NCBI GenBank assembly: GCA_002914845.1
Contig: JXTC01000087.1
Coordinates: 18,656-82,655 of the forward strand
Length of the DNA: 64,000 nt
Reading direction: 5' to 3'
Source: Trema orientale
Taxonomy: Eukaryota > Streptophyta > Magnoliopsida > Rosales > Cannabaceae
Both the position numbers and the translations under genes were made by a program. The notes under the pieces were generated by a model. That model ran no database searches. It was not told where the DNA came from and saw only the letters and a list, made by a program, of their open reading frames with translations. Positions 19,964 to 32,184 of this stretch are shown piece after piece (position 1 is the first letter of the stretch; the number at the start of each line of letters is the position of its first letter).

Positions 19964-22517
19964 TACAGCAGCAAGCGAAGCAGCAGCTTCCTGCACAAAT
20001 GCAAACACACCAAAATCAAATGCCTCAGCTTCATCAAATTAATGATGTAAATGACTTGAAGATGAGACAAAGTATGGGTGTGAAGCCAGGGGTCTTTCAG
20101 CAACATCTCCCAGCTGGCCAACGTTCTGCTTATCCCCATCAACAATTGAAATCTAGCTCTCCCTTTACTATTTCTTCAAATCAACTCCTCCAGGCCTCAT
20201 CACCTCAAATTTTACAACATTCTTCTCCACAAGTTGACCAGCAGAACTTGCTGTCAACTCTTACCAAAGCCGGAACTCCATTACAATCGGCCAACTCACC
20301 TTTTGTTGTTCCATCTCCTTCGACTCCTTTGGCTCCATCTCCAATGCCCGGAGATTCTGAGAAACCTGCTCCAGGTGTTTCCTCCCTCGCAAATGCTGGG
20401 AATGTAGGACAACAACAAACAACTGGTGTTGTTGCTCCAGCTCAATCCCTTGCCATTGGCACTCCTGGAATATCAGCCTCCCCTTTGCTTGCAGAGTTTA
20501 GTGGTCCTGAAGGCACTCATGCTAACACTTTGGCAGCTGTTTCTGGCAAGTCAAGCATTACAGAGCAGCCACTTGATCGCTTAATTAAAGCGGTTAGTTA
20601 TGATGATATCTTCCCATTTTGATCTTTTGTAGTGCTCAATGCTTTTTCCTTTCACAGGAAAACACGTCCGTTTAGTTTTCGGATTATCTTTTGGTTTTTC
20701 ATTTTGAATAGTTCCTTTCATGCTGTTGGTGAGTGATATATATTACTAAACTGTGATTTCCAGGTAAAATCAATGTCACCTAAGGCATTGAGTGCCTCTG
20801 TCAGTGATATTGGCTCGGTTGTCAGTATGATGGATAGGATCGCAGGATCAGCTCCCGGTAATGGATCTAGAGCGGCAGTTGGTGAGGATTTAGTTGCTAT
20901 GACAAAGTGTCGTTTACAAGTAAGAAATTTCATGAACCAAGATGCTACAAATGGGACAAGAAAAATGAAGCGCTACACAAGTGCCATGCCATTAAATGTT
21001 GTATCATCGGCTAGCAGTATTAATGATAGTTTTAAACAGTTCAATGGTTCAGAAACATCTGATCTGGAGTCAACTGCAACATCTGGTATCAAGAGGCCAA
21101 AGATAGAGGTATCTTTCTCTTTGTTTGAAATGGATATTTGTACTAGTAGGAAGCTATTCTAGACATAGTTCTAGGAGCCCTTTTAAGGATCATGTCAAAG
21201 TTGGTCTGCTTTAGTCATTCAACATGAAGGAAAATGATTTTGGTGAGATTCTAATAGCTAATATCAATAATTATAGAGACTTATCCCAGCTTTTTCTTAC
21301 GAAGTGACTCTGGTGATCTTCTTGCAGGCTAATCACGCTCTTATAGACGAAATTAGGGAAATTAATCAGCGTCTTATTGACACAGTTGTTGATATAATTG
21401 ATGAAGATGTTGATCCAAGTGTAGCAGCAGCTGCCATTGAAGGGGGTGAAGGGACCATTGTCAAGTGCTCTTTCAGTGCAGTGGCGCTCAGCCCGAACTT
21501 GAAATCACAGTATGCTTCAGCACGAATGGTGGGTTCTCGAGAATTATGTAGCGATTTATTACCTTGTGCTGTATTCTCTGTGTTGTTGATTATTTTTTTT
21601 CAATCTGTTGCAGTCACCAATACAGCCCTTAAGGTTGCTTGTTCCTACAAATTATCCCAACTGCTCCCCAATACTCTTGGACAAATTTCCAGTGGAAGTC
21701 AGGTGAGGGAAAATCATACTACTCATCTCAAGTACACGCCGACTTCTAAGTCGATGTCGATGATAAATGGAGTTGTATATCTTTGATTGGGTCCTTTTTC
21801 TCCCACCTTAGAGATACTGTCGTTTAGAAAAGATGATGTTTGAAAACTGATTTGTTGCATAAGAAATTTATACCCGAAGTTTGCTGAATATAAATGAAAC
21901 TTCTTCAACGTATACTCTGTGCAAGGCAATGTTACTATTTATGTTATTGGGGAGTAATCCATTTCCTGTCAAAATTTTTGCTTTGCCATCTGATTTGATT
22001 GGTATAACTTATAATCTAATATAAATCCATCAGCATTAGACAATGTTTCAAACTGAGTCAATATAGGTATCAATGTTGATGTTACTTGAGAGTTCTGGGA
22101 TTAGATTATTTTTTGGTCATTCTGTCAACAGTTGATGGTGGTCTGTGATAATCGCTGAGAAGTTGTGGGATTGTAAACTGCAACTGTAAACCCTTGCTCA
22201 TTTTATATCATAATTGTGTTTCTTTTATGTTCTAAGATGGTAATTTTTCTGCGAAAAGCTCTTTATTTCTGAATACTGAAGTTCACTGTTCCATCTTCTT
22301 CGTTTACAGTAGGGAGTACGAAGATCTTTCGGTAAAAGCAAAGTCAAAGTTCAGCATATCACTTAGAAGCCTTTCACAACCCATGTCTCTTGGGGCAATA
22401 GCAAGGACTTGGGATGTTTGTGCCCGTGCCGTCATTTCCGAGCATGCACAGCAGAGTGGTGGCGGCAGCTTCAGCTCGAAGTATGGGACTTGGGAGAATT
22501 GCTTGAGCGCTGCTTGA
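15925..22517 (+). CDS. MED15A: MED15a, Mediator tail subunit 15 (11 coding exons, 1368 aa)
   Basis: Exons are 15925-16034, 16251-16362, 16483-16603, 16955-18280, 18509-18579, 18750-18824, 19144-20592, 20764-21108, 21328-21528, 21614-21702 and 22310-22517. All introns are GT..AG and the frame is open to TGA. The length is close to that of the Arabidopsis protein. Residues of about 18-97 form the KIX domain ([41 protein letters not shown]), which binds activators. Residues 115-555 and 606-1088 are glutamine-rich. A conserved middle block lies around [20 protein letters not shown]. The conserved C-terminal part begins near residue 1080 ([49 protein letters not shown]). The protein acts in the nucleus, linking transcription factors to Mediator and RNA polymerase II. 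The start is the ATG shared with the duplicate copy and the family. Confidence 0.96.
19888..19962 (+). repeat. Polyglutamine tract, 25 codons
   Basis: Twenty-five consecutive Gln codons (residues 854-878 of MED15a) consist of a CAG-rich first half followed by nine or more CAA codons. The pure CAA/CAG runs are likely to vary in length between individuals. Confidence 0.9.
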
Positions 22518-23202
22518 TCATTTTTGCTGACCTAAAACAAACGTTAGGCTACTTTCTCTGGTAATTTAAACAGAATATGTATATCACCAAAGTTGGCAGC
22601 TTAATGGTAAAAACCATGCTAGTTGTGTATAACTTAACTTTCAAAGATGAAGCCCGTAATTAGTTGAGTTTGGTTGTATATTTTGACTTGTAGGCTTTGC
22701 ACATGTTTATCATTAGCATTTTGTATTGAACTGTGTGGCACATTTCTTTTATGCAGAGGCCTTATTTATTTTACCGTGCGTTTGTATTATTTATTTAGTC
22801 TATCTATGATCTCTGATGAACTTCAGCATGAGACATTAATATTATAGAATGTTTAGCTTAACATGGTTGAGACTGGCGGTTTATCTAGTTTTGGAAGAAA
22901 TGCCTAAATATTTGAGCTGTTGGGATGTAAATGCCTCGCCCCGATTTTATTTTTAATTTTTTTTTTTCAAGAAAACTAGTTATGAAATCTATATACATAT
23001 AGGGATTTTTATCTATAGGTATTGATTTGCCTATGTTGGTCACACGTTTTTTTATGGTTTAAGAGAGAGAGAAGTATTAAATAATGAGATATATTTTTTT
23101 TTTTTTTCTTAATTACTCAAATTATGGTTAGCTGTTAAATTATAATCCAACGGCTAAAAACAACAATATTTATCAATAAGTAAAAAAAAATACTTATTAG
23201 AT
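22518..23202. other. MED15a 3' UTR and intergenic DNA
   Basis: The first 300-400 bp are probably 3' untranslated sequence. The region after about 22980 is AT-rich and partly resembles the MITE family that follows. No gene was seen. Confidence 0.4.
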
Positions 23203-23441
23203 GGTTGCCAATTCAGTAGGTATTTTTTTTTTATCTATGTGTAGGTATTTTTTTTTTTAACCGTTGGATCATTATCTAATGGTGATCTAACGGCTATAAT
23301 GAAGTGCATGAAAAGACGTGTATTATTAATGTTATTTCTCTCTCTTACTTTTTAATATAAAAAAAAGTGAAAAAAAAAATGTTCATTGGCCAAAATGATA
23401 CTTGTATAGGTAAAAAAAAAAAAAACCTAGGATTGGTGCCC
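23203..23441 (+). mobile_element. MITE family A, copy 3
   Basis: It starts GGTTGCCAATTCAGTAGG and ends TAGGATTGGTGCCC, imperfect inverted repeats of each other, and matches the copies at 36241 and 39049 internally ('atccaatggctataatgag' type sequence, 'gccaaaatgata'). Unlike the other two it is not embedded in a TA microsatellite. Confidence 0.65.
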
Positions 23442-24660
23442 TATATTAACTGTCCAGATACATTTGATTATATTTGGAAATTTGTAATTAGTGTTTTTAT
23501 AATTATTACTGAATATTTGCCAAATTTTTTGAGATTTTAAGATATTTAGTTTATATTCACGCAGTACTCCTCCGTGGTTTTTCATTCAACTTTATTGGTT
23601 TATATACATAAACCAAATTAAATCTACACTTTTCTTCGAAATTAATCTTTTCATTATAAATAGGGTGGCCTAACTGCCAATCCTCGTTTTTCTTTTCCCA
23701 CTTTTTTCTAATGAGACACCTCCTTAAAATTTAAATTTTAAATATCTTCTTAATAAACCTCTCTAATATTTCTTATTCTAAAATTTTTATATAAAAAAAA
23801 GTCTAATAAAATTTCATTTCCCACCCTTCTAGTTCTAGAATCTTCAAACACTTATCTTCTTTGTCAATCTTTCTCTCGCTTGATATGAACTCACTCTAAG
23901 ATCTAGGTATTTTAATATTTTATTTTTAATTAAAAGAACAGATAAAACAATTTTGGGATTCAAATTATCAATTAATTTTCATTTTATTTTTATTATTGTT
24001 TATTTATTTCTCCCAAAAAAAAATTAGGATTCTTGATTAAAAAGTTAGGTTCTTGAGTTATTTTTCATAAGCTTTAATTTAAAGTTTTAGATAGCGAAGG
24101 AGAGAGATAGTCACTTAATCAAAATGATTAGAATTTAGAAGGCACAATATATTCATCTATAATTTCAAAACTTTATCTAAATAAAATGATTTTAAATTTT
24201 TTCAAGGTAGATTTTCTTTTTAATTTCAAGAGTTATAGATTTAATCAAAGGTGTTCAAAGAGATGCGTTAAGAACTAATATTATAATCAAAAACAAAAAT
24301 TCTAGTTTAATGTTTTTTTTAGTCTATTTATGCCATTTCGTAGAAGACAAAAAAAAAAAAGTGGTGGCTTATAAATATATATTGTCTATTTTATATACAT
24401 CTTCTAACTAATATGATATTTGTTGTTAAATTATTTTCAATTCCAATGGAAAAAATATCAATTATACCCTATTTGTAAAGACGAGATTTCAATTAAAACT
24501 ACCCCTATTTTATGAGATTAAATTTACGTACTTGTCTTTTGTGCGAAGATGTTAGAGTGGTAAAATAAAAACGGAATAGGTCAACCAATTTTTTTTTGGA
24601 TAACATGGTGAATTAATAAAAAAATATATGATATTTAAATAATAAAGGCCTTATCAATTG
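23442..24660. other. Intergenic, no gene seen
   Basis: AT-rich DNA with homopolymer runs. A 'ctcactctaagatctaggta' stretch near 23890 resembles a leader with an intron donor, but no coding exon follows. Confidence 0.4.
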
Positions 24661-25054
24661 TTAAAAATGGACAATCTATAAAATATTTACAAAATTAGGA
24701 CTTTTATTGTCATATCATTTAATAAAATTTTCAAAGTTCCAAAATTACCAATGACTCGACTCTCGTCGAAAATTTAGAGGGATAAGATATGCCTATATCT
24801 AGAGATATTCCTTCGTTATTATAAAAAATATATATATACAAGTCGCGATATGTTTTGGAAATTGTACATGATATCCAGCAATTTGGGTACTTTTAATAAT
24901 TTATTTCCCTATGGGACCCACTTTAATAGCAACTTCTTTATTTTGTTACTTGTTTTCTTTTTTTTCTATGTGGGCTTTGTCTTTCTTGTTTTATTTTTTT
25001 TTAATAATGAGTGCTCAACTTCACATTTATGATTTGCAGATGCTTTTTTGAGGC

Positions 25055-25560
25055 TAATTTGGCAATTATAAGACTAGTAACTATAAACTAGTAACAAATA
25101 ACGATAACTAGATTGGTTACTAATGAACTAATTAACTAGTAACTAAATTATTTTATAGTAACTAGAAGCTAGAAATTGGAAACTAGAGGCTAATTGGCAG
25201 TTATAATAATTGTAACTAAAAACTAGTAACCAATAACCATTCCAATTGGTAGCCAAAAACTATAAACCAGTTGCAATTAAGTTTATAATGGTAACTAGAA
25301 AATAGTAACCAATATCCAGTAACTAGTTTCTTATAATTACTAAGCATTATTAGTCTGAAAACTAATAATTAGTACTCAGAGAGTTGTAAATAATAACCAA
25401 ATTGGTAACTTGTAATTAGGATAATCAATAATCACATTAAATAGTGGTAACTATGAGTGATTACCAATTGTAACTATCCACTAATCTGCTAACTATCTAC
25501 TAATTTGCAAACTCAAAGTTAGTATGCAATCATTATTTTGAAAATTAATAACTTATCGCT
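25055..25560. repeat. Degenerate GTAACTAG / AACTAGTAACCA array
   Basis: The same kind of recurring words as at 7200-8345 (AACTAGTAAC, AATTGGTAAC, AACCAATAACC), at irregular 10-25 bp spacing and without an open frame. Confidence 0.8.
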
Positions 25561-25589
25561 AGAAAAAATTCAAAAGTGAAGGAGGCAGA

Positions 25590-25890
25590 ATCGGGAAGGC
25601 AGCCGACTATGTTTGATTGAGGTCGAAAATGTTCGATTGGAGTTGAATAGTTGTTCGACCTAGTCGAACGCCAGTCGAAAATTTTTGACCGATGGCTTCG
25701 ACCCTGGTCGAATTGTTTGACTACGGTTAAACAGTAGTTCAACCCTAGTCGGAAATTTTCGACTGTAATTGAAATTTTTCAGCCGCTAGTCAAAAATCGA
25801 TCGGAACAACCGGGAGAGGCGGCATGACAAGTTCGACTGCGGTTAAAATTTTTTGACCCTAGTAGAGCGAAGGTGCCGCCGAGGTCAGGA
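25590..25890. repeat. TCGA-rich degenerate repeat
   Basis: Within about 280 bp, GTCGAA, TTCGAC and closely related words occur more than ten times, often in pairs separated by TTTT-rich spacers (for example GTCGAAAATTTTTGACC and GTCGGAAATTTTCGACTG). It is richer in CpG than its surroundings. The unit is near-palindromic, like the other arrays, but has a different core. Confidence 0.65.
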
Positions 25891-26050
25891 TCAGGATCGA
25901 CGGTGGTGACAGAATCAGTTTGGAATTTGTTAGAGAAGAATGTATTTTAGGATTTATTAGGGAATAGGCTATTCAAGTAATTTTAAATGTGTGACATAGC
26001 AATAGGGGTTAATTTTGAAAATATTTATAGATGAGTCCTTTTTTCATCAT

Positions 26051-27542
26051 GAGAGCTTAGTAGATCCCTCGGAGTAAATTCTCTAAATAATAACATTGCA
26101 AACAGGTTATTCCCCCCCCAAAAAAATTACATTAATGTTATACTCCAAAAAAAGGGAAAAAGAAAGAAAAAAATAACATTAAGAGAAAATCATAGATTTT
26201 CAACCTTAAATAGAATATTGAATCTTTCCTAATATATAGCATTTGTTATTAATATTTTGATATATTGTATATCCAAAAAAGGAAAAAACAAAAGATCAAA
26301 ATTTTTCAGCCTGAAAAGAAAAAACTAGAAATAATATTCAATTTGAAAAATATAATGCTAATAGCGGTACATTATTAATGTTTTTTTTTTTTTTTGTGGA
26401 AAAAAAGATGCCACTCTTAATATTTGTTATGTATTGCTAAATTAATTCCAAATATTTGAAAAAAAAAAACAACAAACAAAAAAAAAACAAAAAAGAAAAA
26501 AAAAATGCACAAAGTTTTTAAACGGGGCATGTTTATAGCAGGGGCGAGGAAGATCAAACTCAGTGCAGGCGGTGCCTCATTTAATGCGGGGGAAAGCATG
26601 CCCGAAGGTACCCCATAGTGCTTGGGTATTTTGCCATTTCTAATGAAAATAGCCTAACACAATGGGGTATGATATTGTACACGAAGAACAATTAGGTCAT
26701 TTGACTTATTTTGTAAGCTAATTTTTACCAAAACTCTAATTCAAGCCTAATTTTATTGAATTTTATAATTTTAAATTTTTATTTGATATAACCAGAAACC
26801 TCAAAAAAAATTCTCAAATTAGGAAATCATAATTTTTTTCAATAACCAAAAATTCAATGTCTTCCTTTCAAAAAAAAAAAATTCAGTATCCTTTTAGCTA
26901 AAATTATAAAACTCAGGATTTTTTTGATTAAACCAAAAATAAATCAAAAACTCTATTTTTTAGGAGAACAGTAAACACAAAAAATAAAAAATAAATAAAG
27001 TTAATGATTTAGAATCCAAAAAGTTAGTCTATATATTATTTTAACAAAAAAATTGAAATAATATGATATATGAAGCTGTGTTAAAGGGGGGGGGGGGAAA
27101 GGTAAGAGATTGAATAAAAAGATTTTAAAAAGGCCCGAAATCTTCGAAAGTAATGAGTTCAAAAAGATTTCATCATTTGATTTTAAGGTTAATTATATTA
27201 ATAATCGAGTTATACATGTTGTACTATTTTAGCTCTCAAATTTTCAATTTATATAGTATAATATCCTGAATTATGCAATTGTTGCAGCAATAACTCTCTG
27301 ATCACAAAATATTAATTTTTTAACTGAAATGTCATGTACAAAGCATAGGATTAGGCATTGTCTGGCTTTTGGAGTCGGAATTTCGTTTTTGGCTGTAATT
27401 ATCAAACTGTGTGTTTTATACAAGACTCATTTCTTTTAAAAATTTAGTAACTTATGTGATAAAAAATATCATTGGTGTAACAATTGTATAGTTTTTTTGT
27501 AATCTATTGTAATTTCTAGTTTATATGCTTTATAAATGACCC
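26051..27542. other. Intergenic, no gene seen
   Basis: AT-rich DNA with A runs (around 26459-26505) and a G run at about 27087-27099. A GC-richer patch at 26520-26625 carries no recognisable protein. Confidence 0.4.
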
Positions 27543-30500
27543 CTTTCATTTACCTCCTCACTTTTGACATTGTATTTATATACCACCTAAATGATAAAAT
27601 TATTCTTGTTTTACCCCCTATATGCTAACACCGTTAGAACACTGTTAATAAGTAAGGTCAGATAGTAATTTTATCATTAGAATTTTTTTTTTACTCCTCT
27701 AATCCTTGTTTTTCCTTAAATAGATCACATATGGTAGACGAGGAGTCAGTGATCTATTCTTTAGCGCGACAAAGAAAATAAGCAACCATGAGGCTCCAAA
27801 GTCACAGATAAGAGGCGCTTGTTATTGCTCTAGAGATAGTTGAATAACGTGTTTAGTGATATATTACATACTGATTGACAGTGATAAGGGGGTATCAGGG
27901 GACTGTTATTATTTGTGATCAGGGTGAATTAATAAGTAGGTATTTTGGGGTATTTGGTGCAACTTTGATGGATGTCAATATGGAGACAACGACAAAAGGG
28001 GAATCCGCTCAAGGTATTCTTTTTCCCTTTCTTAACTCATTTGTAGACTAAGAAATAATGGGAGTCATACTCATCATATTGTCCAGATTTGTAATATATA
28101 TTGTTTGACTTGATAGTGATGTCTAACAACTGTAGCTGCAAGAGGACTATGTTTTCAGTACAGAGAAACATATATTGAACAATGTCTTTTTTTTCGGAAA
28201 AAAAGAAACATATACTGTAAAGAAAGAAGGAGAAGGTGAAGTGGATCAAGTAGATAAATAAATATTTTTTTTCCAAAATTACTAGTCTTTTTTCTCTTGC
28301 TTTTAAGTGTAAGTATGGAGTTTTATACTTTTATTCAATTAAAGATACATTTAATTGTGAAATATAATTGCCATCTTGATATCTTTCTTCAAAATATTGC
28401 AGTTTTGGTGTTTCAAGATAAATATTGGATACTTTTTTTTTTAATTTAAACAGAGAATAAACCTATAAAAATAAAGATATACCATGGAGGTGAATTGAAG
28501 GAAATCAATAAAGAAACGGGGTATTATGATGGGCTTTCTCTTGAATTAAGTGATTGTAATCCTAGTACAATCACTTTTATGACATTTGTTGACATTCAGA
28601 ATGTAATTGGGTCTGAAAAGGATTGTGAATTTTGATATTTGGTTCCTGGTGGAAAGGGATTAACTGATAGAGTGAAGCTAGAAAACAATGATGATGTGAG
28701 AAAAATGATTAGCTTGCTTCCTAATAATGGTGATGGTAGGGTATTAGATGTTTTGTTTTTGTATATAAGCCCGAATGATGGAGAGGGAGCAAGTGATATC
28801 ATAGTGGAAGAAATCACAGTTAAGGAGAATGAAGTTGATAATGAGGATGGTAATGCGAGTGATGACAGTGAGTGCAACTCCATCTTTTATGATGAGTTTG
28901 TTGAAATTGAATATGTAGATCTAAGTGATGATGAGAATTAGTTAGCAGAGGAAGAAAAAGAGTTGCAGGCAGAGATAGAGGATGATGAAGGCAAGGCAAC
29001 AGGGAAAATGGCACAGAATGGTGATAAAGATAATAAACTAGTGGAAGTTGATGAAGAGCCAGAACTTGATAAAGATCAAAAGATTATTGTCAAAAAACTA
29101 GCAAGGCTTGATAGAAGGAAGGTGCATAAGAAATTACCAAAGGAGGTGCATAAGAAATTACCAAAGGCCCCTGTGTTTAATAGGGAGAATGATATGATCA
29201 AACCCTATTTTTAAAGTTGGAATGGTTTTTGAGAGTGCAAAGTTATTTAGGGAAGCTGTTCATCATTATGCAGTCAAAAATGGTAAGGGCATTCGGTTTG
29301 CAAAGAATGATAAGGACAAAATCAGGGCAAAATGTAAAGAGAATTGCCCTTGGGTTTTACATGCTTCAACATTTGAGAAAGATAATCCAGCACTCCAAGT
29401 GAAGATGTATGTGAATAAGCATGCTTGTGGTAGAACTGTAAACAACAAGAATGCAGCCTCTACTTGGGTTGCAAAAATATATACGGACAGCCTGTAGCCA
29501 GGGAAGCAATTTTCTCTTAGAGATTTTCTTATAAAAGTGAAGAAAGACTTTGTTGTTTCACTAAGCAATAATGTGGTTTACGATGCTAAAAGGAAGGCAA
29601 AGTATTTACCTGAAGGGTCCTTAAGGAGCAATATAGAAAACTATGGGATTATACAGAAGAGCTTCGAAGAACTAATCCTGGCTCAACTATTCTCATAGAG
29701 AATGACATAGACAACGATGGTAGCCCTGTGTTCAAGAGGCTGTATATTTGTTTTACAGCTTGCAAAAGGGGGTGAAAATCTGGTTGTAGACCATTAGTTG
29801 GATTGGATGGGTGTCATACAAAGTCCTACCACAAACATCAACTTCTAATTACAATGGGAATTGATGCCGATAATAGTTACTTCCCCATTGCCTATGCCGT
29901 TGTTGAGAAGGAGAACTTTGAAACATGGTTGTGGTTTCTGGATATTCTTAAAATAGACTTAGATTTGGACAACAACAATGCCATTACCTTTATGTCAGAT
30001 AAGCAAAAAGGGTTGGTGCAGGCTATTGGTAATGTGTGGGAAAAATCAGAACACAGGTTTTGTATTAGGCATCTCTATGCCAATTTCCAATTGAAGTTCA
30101 AAGGAGAATTGCTGAAGGTCAAACTATGGAAGACAGTAAGGTCAAGTAATGTCCAAGATTTTGAAGTTGCTATGGAGGAAATCAAAGAAATTAGTAAAGA
30201 AGCTCATACCTGGCTTATTAATAAGACACGACAACAACGGATGAAGTCTTATTTTTCAAACAGGAGCAAGTGTGATATGTTACTAAACAATTTATGTGAA
30301 TTATTTAATGGAGAGAAAAGCATTTTGGAAGCTAGGGCACTTCCCATTTTTGCAATGCCGGAGAGAATTCGGTTGAAGCTTACAAGGAGATGGGGTAATA
30401 GAAGAAGGTATGTGGACAAATGGTTTGGAGATATTGGCCCTCGGGTCAGTTTGTTATTGGAGGAAGCTAAGGAAAAGAGTGGTAACTATCAATCTCAATG

Positions 30501-32184
30501 GTATAGAGAAGGTGAATACCAGATTTTAGTGAATAACATATCTATTGCTGTTGTGAACTTGATTGGTAAAAGTTGTAGCTGTAGGAGATACGATTTGACA
30601 GGGATACCATGTGAGCATGCTGTAGCTATTATTTATGATGAAGGCAAGTAGCCTGAAGACTCTGTTGATAGTTGTTATTTGAAGTCAACATATATACAAA
30701 CCTACGAATATGTTTTACATGGAATTATGAAGGAACAATATTAGTATAAAACTAGATTGGCCCCTTTAAAGCCTCCACCAGAGCTCAAACAACCTGGCAG
30801 GCCCAAAAAGTTAAGAATAAAGTCTGTTGATGAGGTTCAGCCCACTGCTACCAAGCTTCCAAGAGGATACCATGGAAAAATCACTTGTTCTCAGTGTCGA
30901 GAAGTAGGCCATAATGCAAGGACATGTAATAGAAGAAAAGAACTAAAGTTTAGTATGGAAAAATAGGTATAACTATGAGTGAGCTGTTTTCTTCCTTTTT
31001 TTTCTGCTCAATTAAACTCAGTGTATGCTTAATTGTTCATTGACCATATTGTTCAATTGTCTTTATAGGTCAAGCCCAACAGTCGCTATAATGTTGCTAC
31101 TCCATCTAAATAACCCGAGCCCCATATAGGCCATGACATATCTCACTATACTAGAGATTTTGATAAACAACCGGTAGCCAAATTCCAGTCCCATGTGCAG
31201 CCAACACGGATCCCATCTTGGTGGCCTACAATGAGCGAAGATCTGGCCAATATGGGAGAAGACTTTCTCGTTTCCCAAATTATTAATCCTACCCCAACTA
31301 AGCCAACAAAAGATAAGCCTCAGACTGAAAAAATATTTGGCTTGAAGACAAAACAACATGTAAGTCTATCAATTGAAAGAAAATTATGTTTAGTATATCT
31401 CTAAAATTTTATATAGATTATTCATATAGTTATATGAACTAGTTGTGCTTTTCGTGGTGTTAGCTAGCTTTGATAGAAATTTTCAAATTAACAAAAATAG
31501 TTTATTGCCCGAGTGAACTTTAGTGTATCTCATGATATGTATAATATATAATGGTACTATAAAATTTTAGATATTGTTTGTTTTGAACACGTGCAGGACA
31601 ATCATGCAAGCACATCATCAACATTAGAACGTTCTATTTCGTATAGACCACCTAGAGCTCCTATTCGAGATGATTGGAAAGCTTAAATAGCCTTTTTTTC
31701 AAATTTTTTTTTTTTGACGCAGAACTTGATATCTGTTGCACTAGATGTAATCTTTTGTTGCAGCTTTATTGTAGACATGGTGCTTATTTTAGGTATGAAA
31801 TTATGTACTTTTTGGGACATGGCTTCTAAACATATTTTATGATACTAATGTCTTCAAAAATTGTTATATTATGGCTCATTTTATTTTTATTTTTTATTTA
31901 CATATGTAACCATGTAAAAAATGTTATTTTAACTCTTTTTAATTTATTTAATCATTAAAAAAATTAGCTATTTGGAATCCTGCAATGAGAAAAAAATAAG
32001 TCAATGCATTTATTTGACTCTTTAAAAGTGAAAGACGATTTTACCCTCACCCATTAACGGTGTTCTAACGGTGTTAGTATATAGGGGGTAAGATAAGAAC
32101 AATTTTACCATTTAGGTAGTATATAAATACAATGTCAAAAGTTAAGGGATAAATTCACGCCAAGGACAAAAGTAAGGGGGTAAA
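27543..32184 (+). mobile_element. MULE with long terminal inverted repeats (about 4.6 kb)
   Basis: Sequence at 27543-27657 is the near reverse complement of 32040-32155. Shared blocks include ACTTTTGACATTGTATTTAT, ACCCCCTATATRCTAACACC and GTTAGAACAC. The match runs over at least 105 bp at roughly 90% identity by eye. Between them is a broken MuDR-type transposase gene. The outermost bases and the target duplication could not be fixed, because the right copy seems to extend further (to about 32184) than the left. Confidence 0.85.
28455..31685 (+). pseudogene. MuDR/MULE transposase pseudogene
   Basis: The order of parts is normal for a plant MULE transposase. An N-terminal PB1-like part (28470-28900) is followed by an acidic linker. 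A MuDR zinc-binding domain covers 29220-29500 (C-x4-C in KCKENCPW, then NKHACGRT). The DDE domain spans 29630-30450: first Asp in VGLDGCHTK, second in FMSDKQKGL, then HRFCIRHLYANF. Next come a SWIM finger near 30560-30640 (SCSCRRYDLTGIPCEHA) and a CCHC knuckle near 30890 (CSQCREVGHNARTC). Introns at about 30967-31069 and 31360-31596 look intact and the last exon ends at 31684. The gene is dead: stops at 28633, 28939, 29495, 29772, 30649 and 30741 and frameshifts near 29205 and 29612. Several stops replace Trp or Gln codons. Confidence 0.9.

Larger units (their letters stand above)
24665..26050. mobile_element. Repeat-filled element with imperfect long terminal inverted repeats
   Basis: The left segment at about 24667-24735 (GGACAATCTATAAAATATTT, ACAAAATTAGGAC, GTCATATCATTTAA) pairs with the right segment read on the minus strand (GGACTCATCTATAAATATTT, TCAAAATTAACCC, ATGTCACACATTTAA). 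The interior holds a GTTACTAG array and a TCGA-rich block. I could not confirm a target-site duplication, so the outer edges are approximate. It resembles the other array-bearing MULE derivatives in plan. Confidence 0.55.

Noticed and set aside
19718..20008. Antisense Ala/Val-rich open frame across MED15a
   Set aside because: It is the reverse complement of the CAG/CAA glutamine tract; the sense exon is clearly the coding strand.
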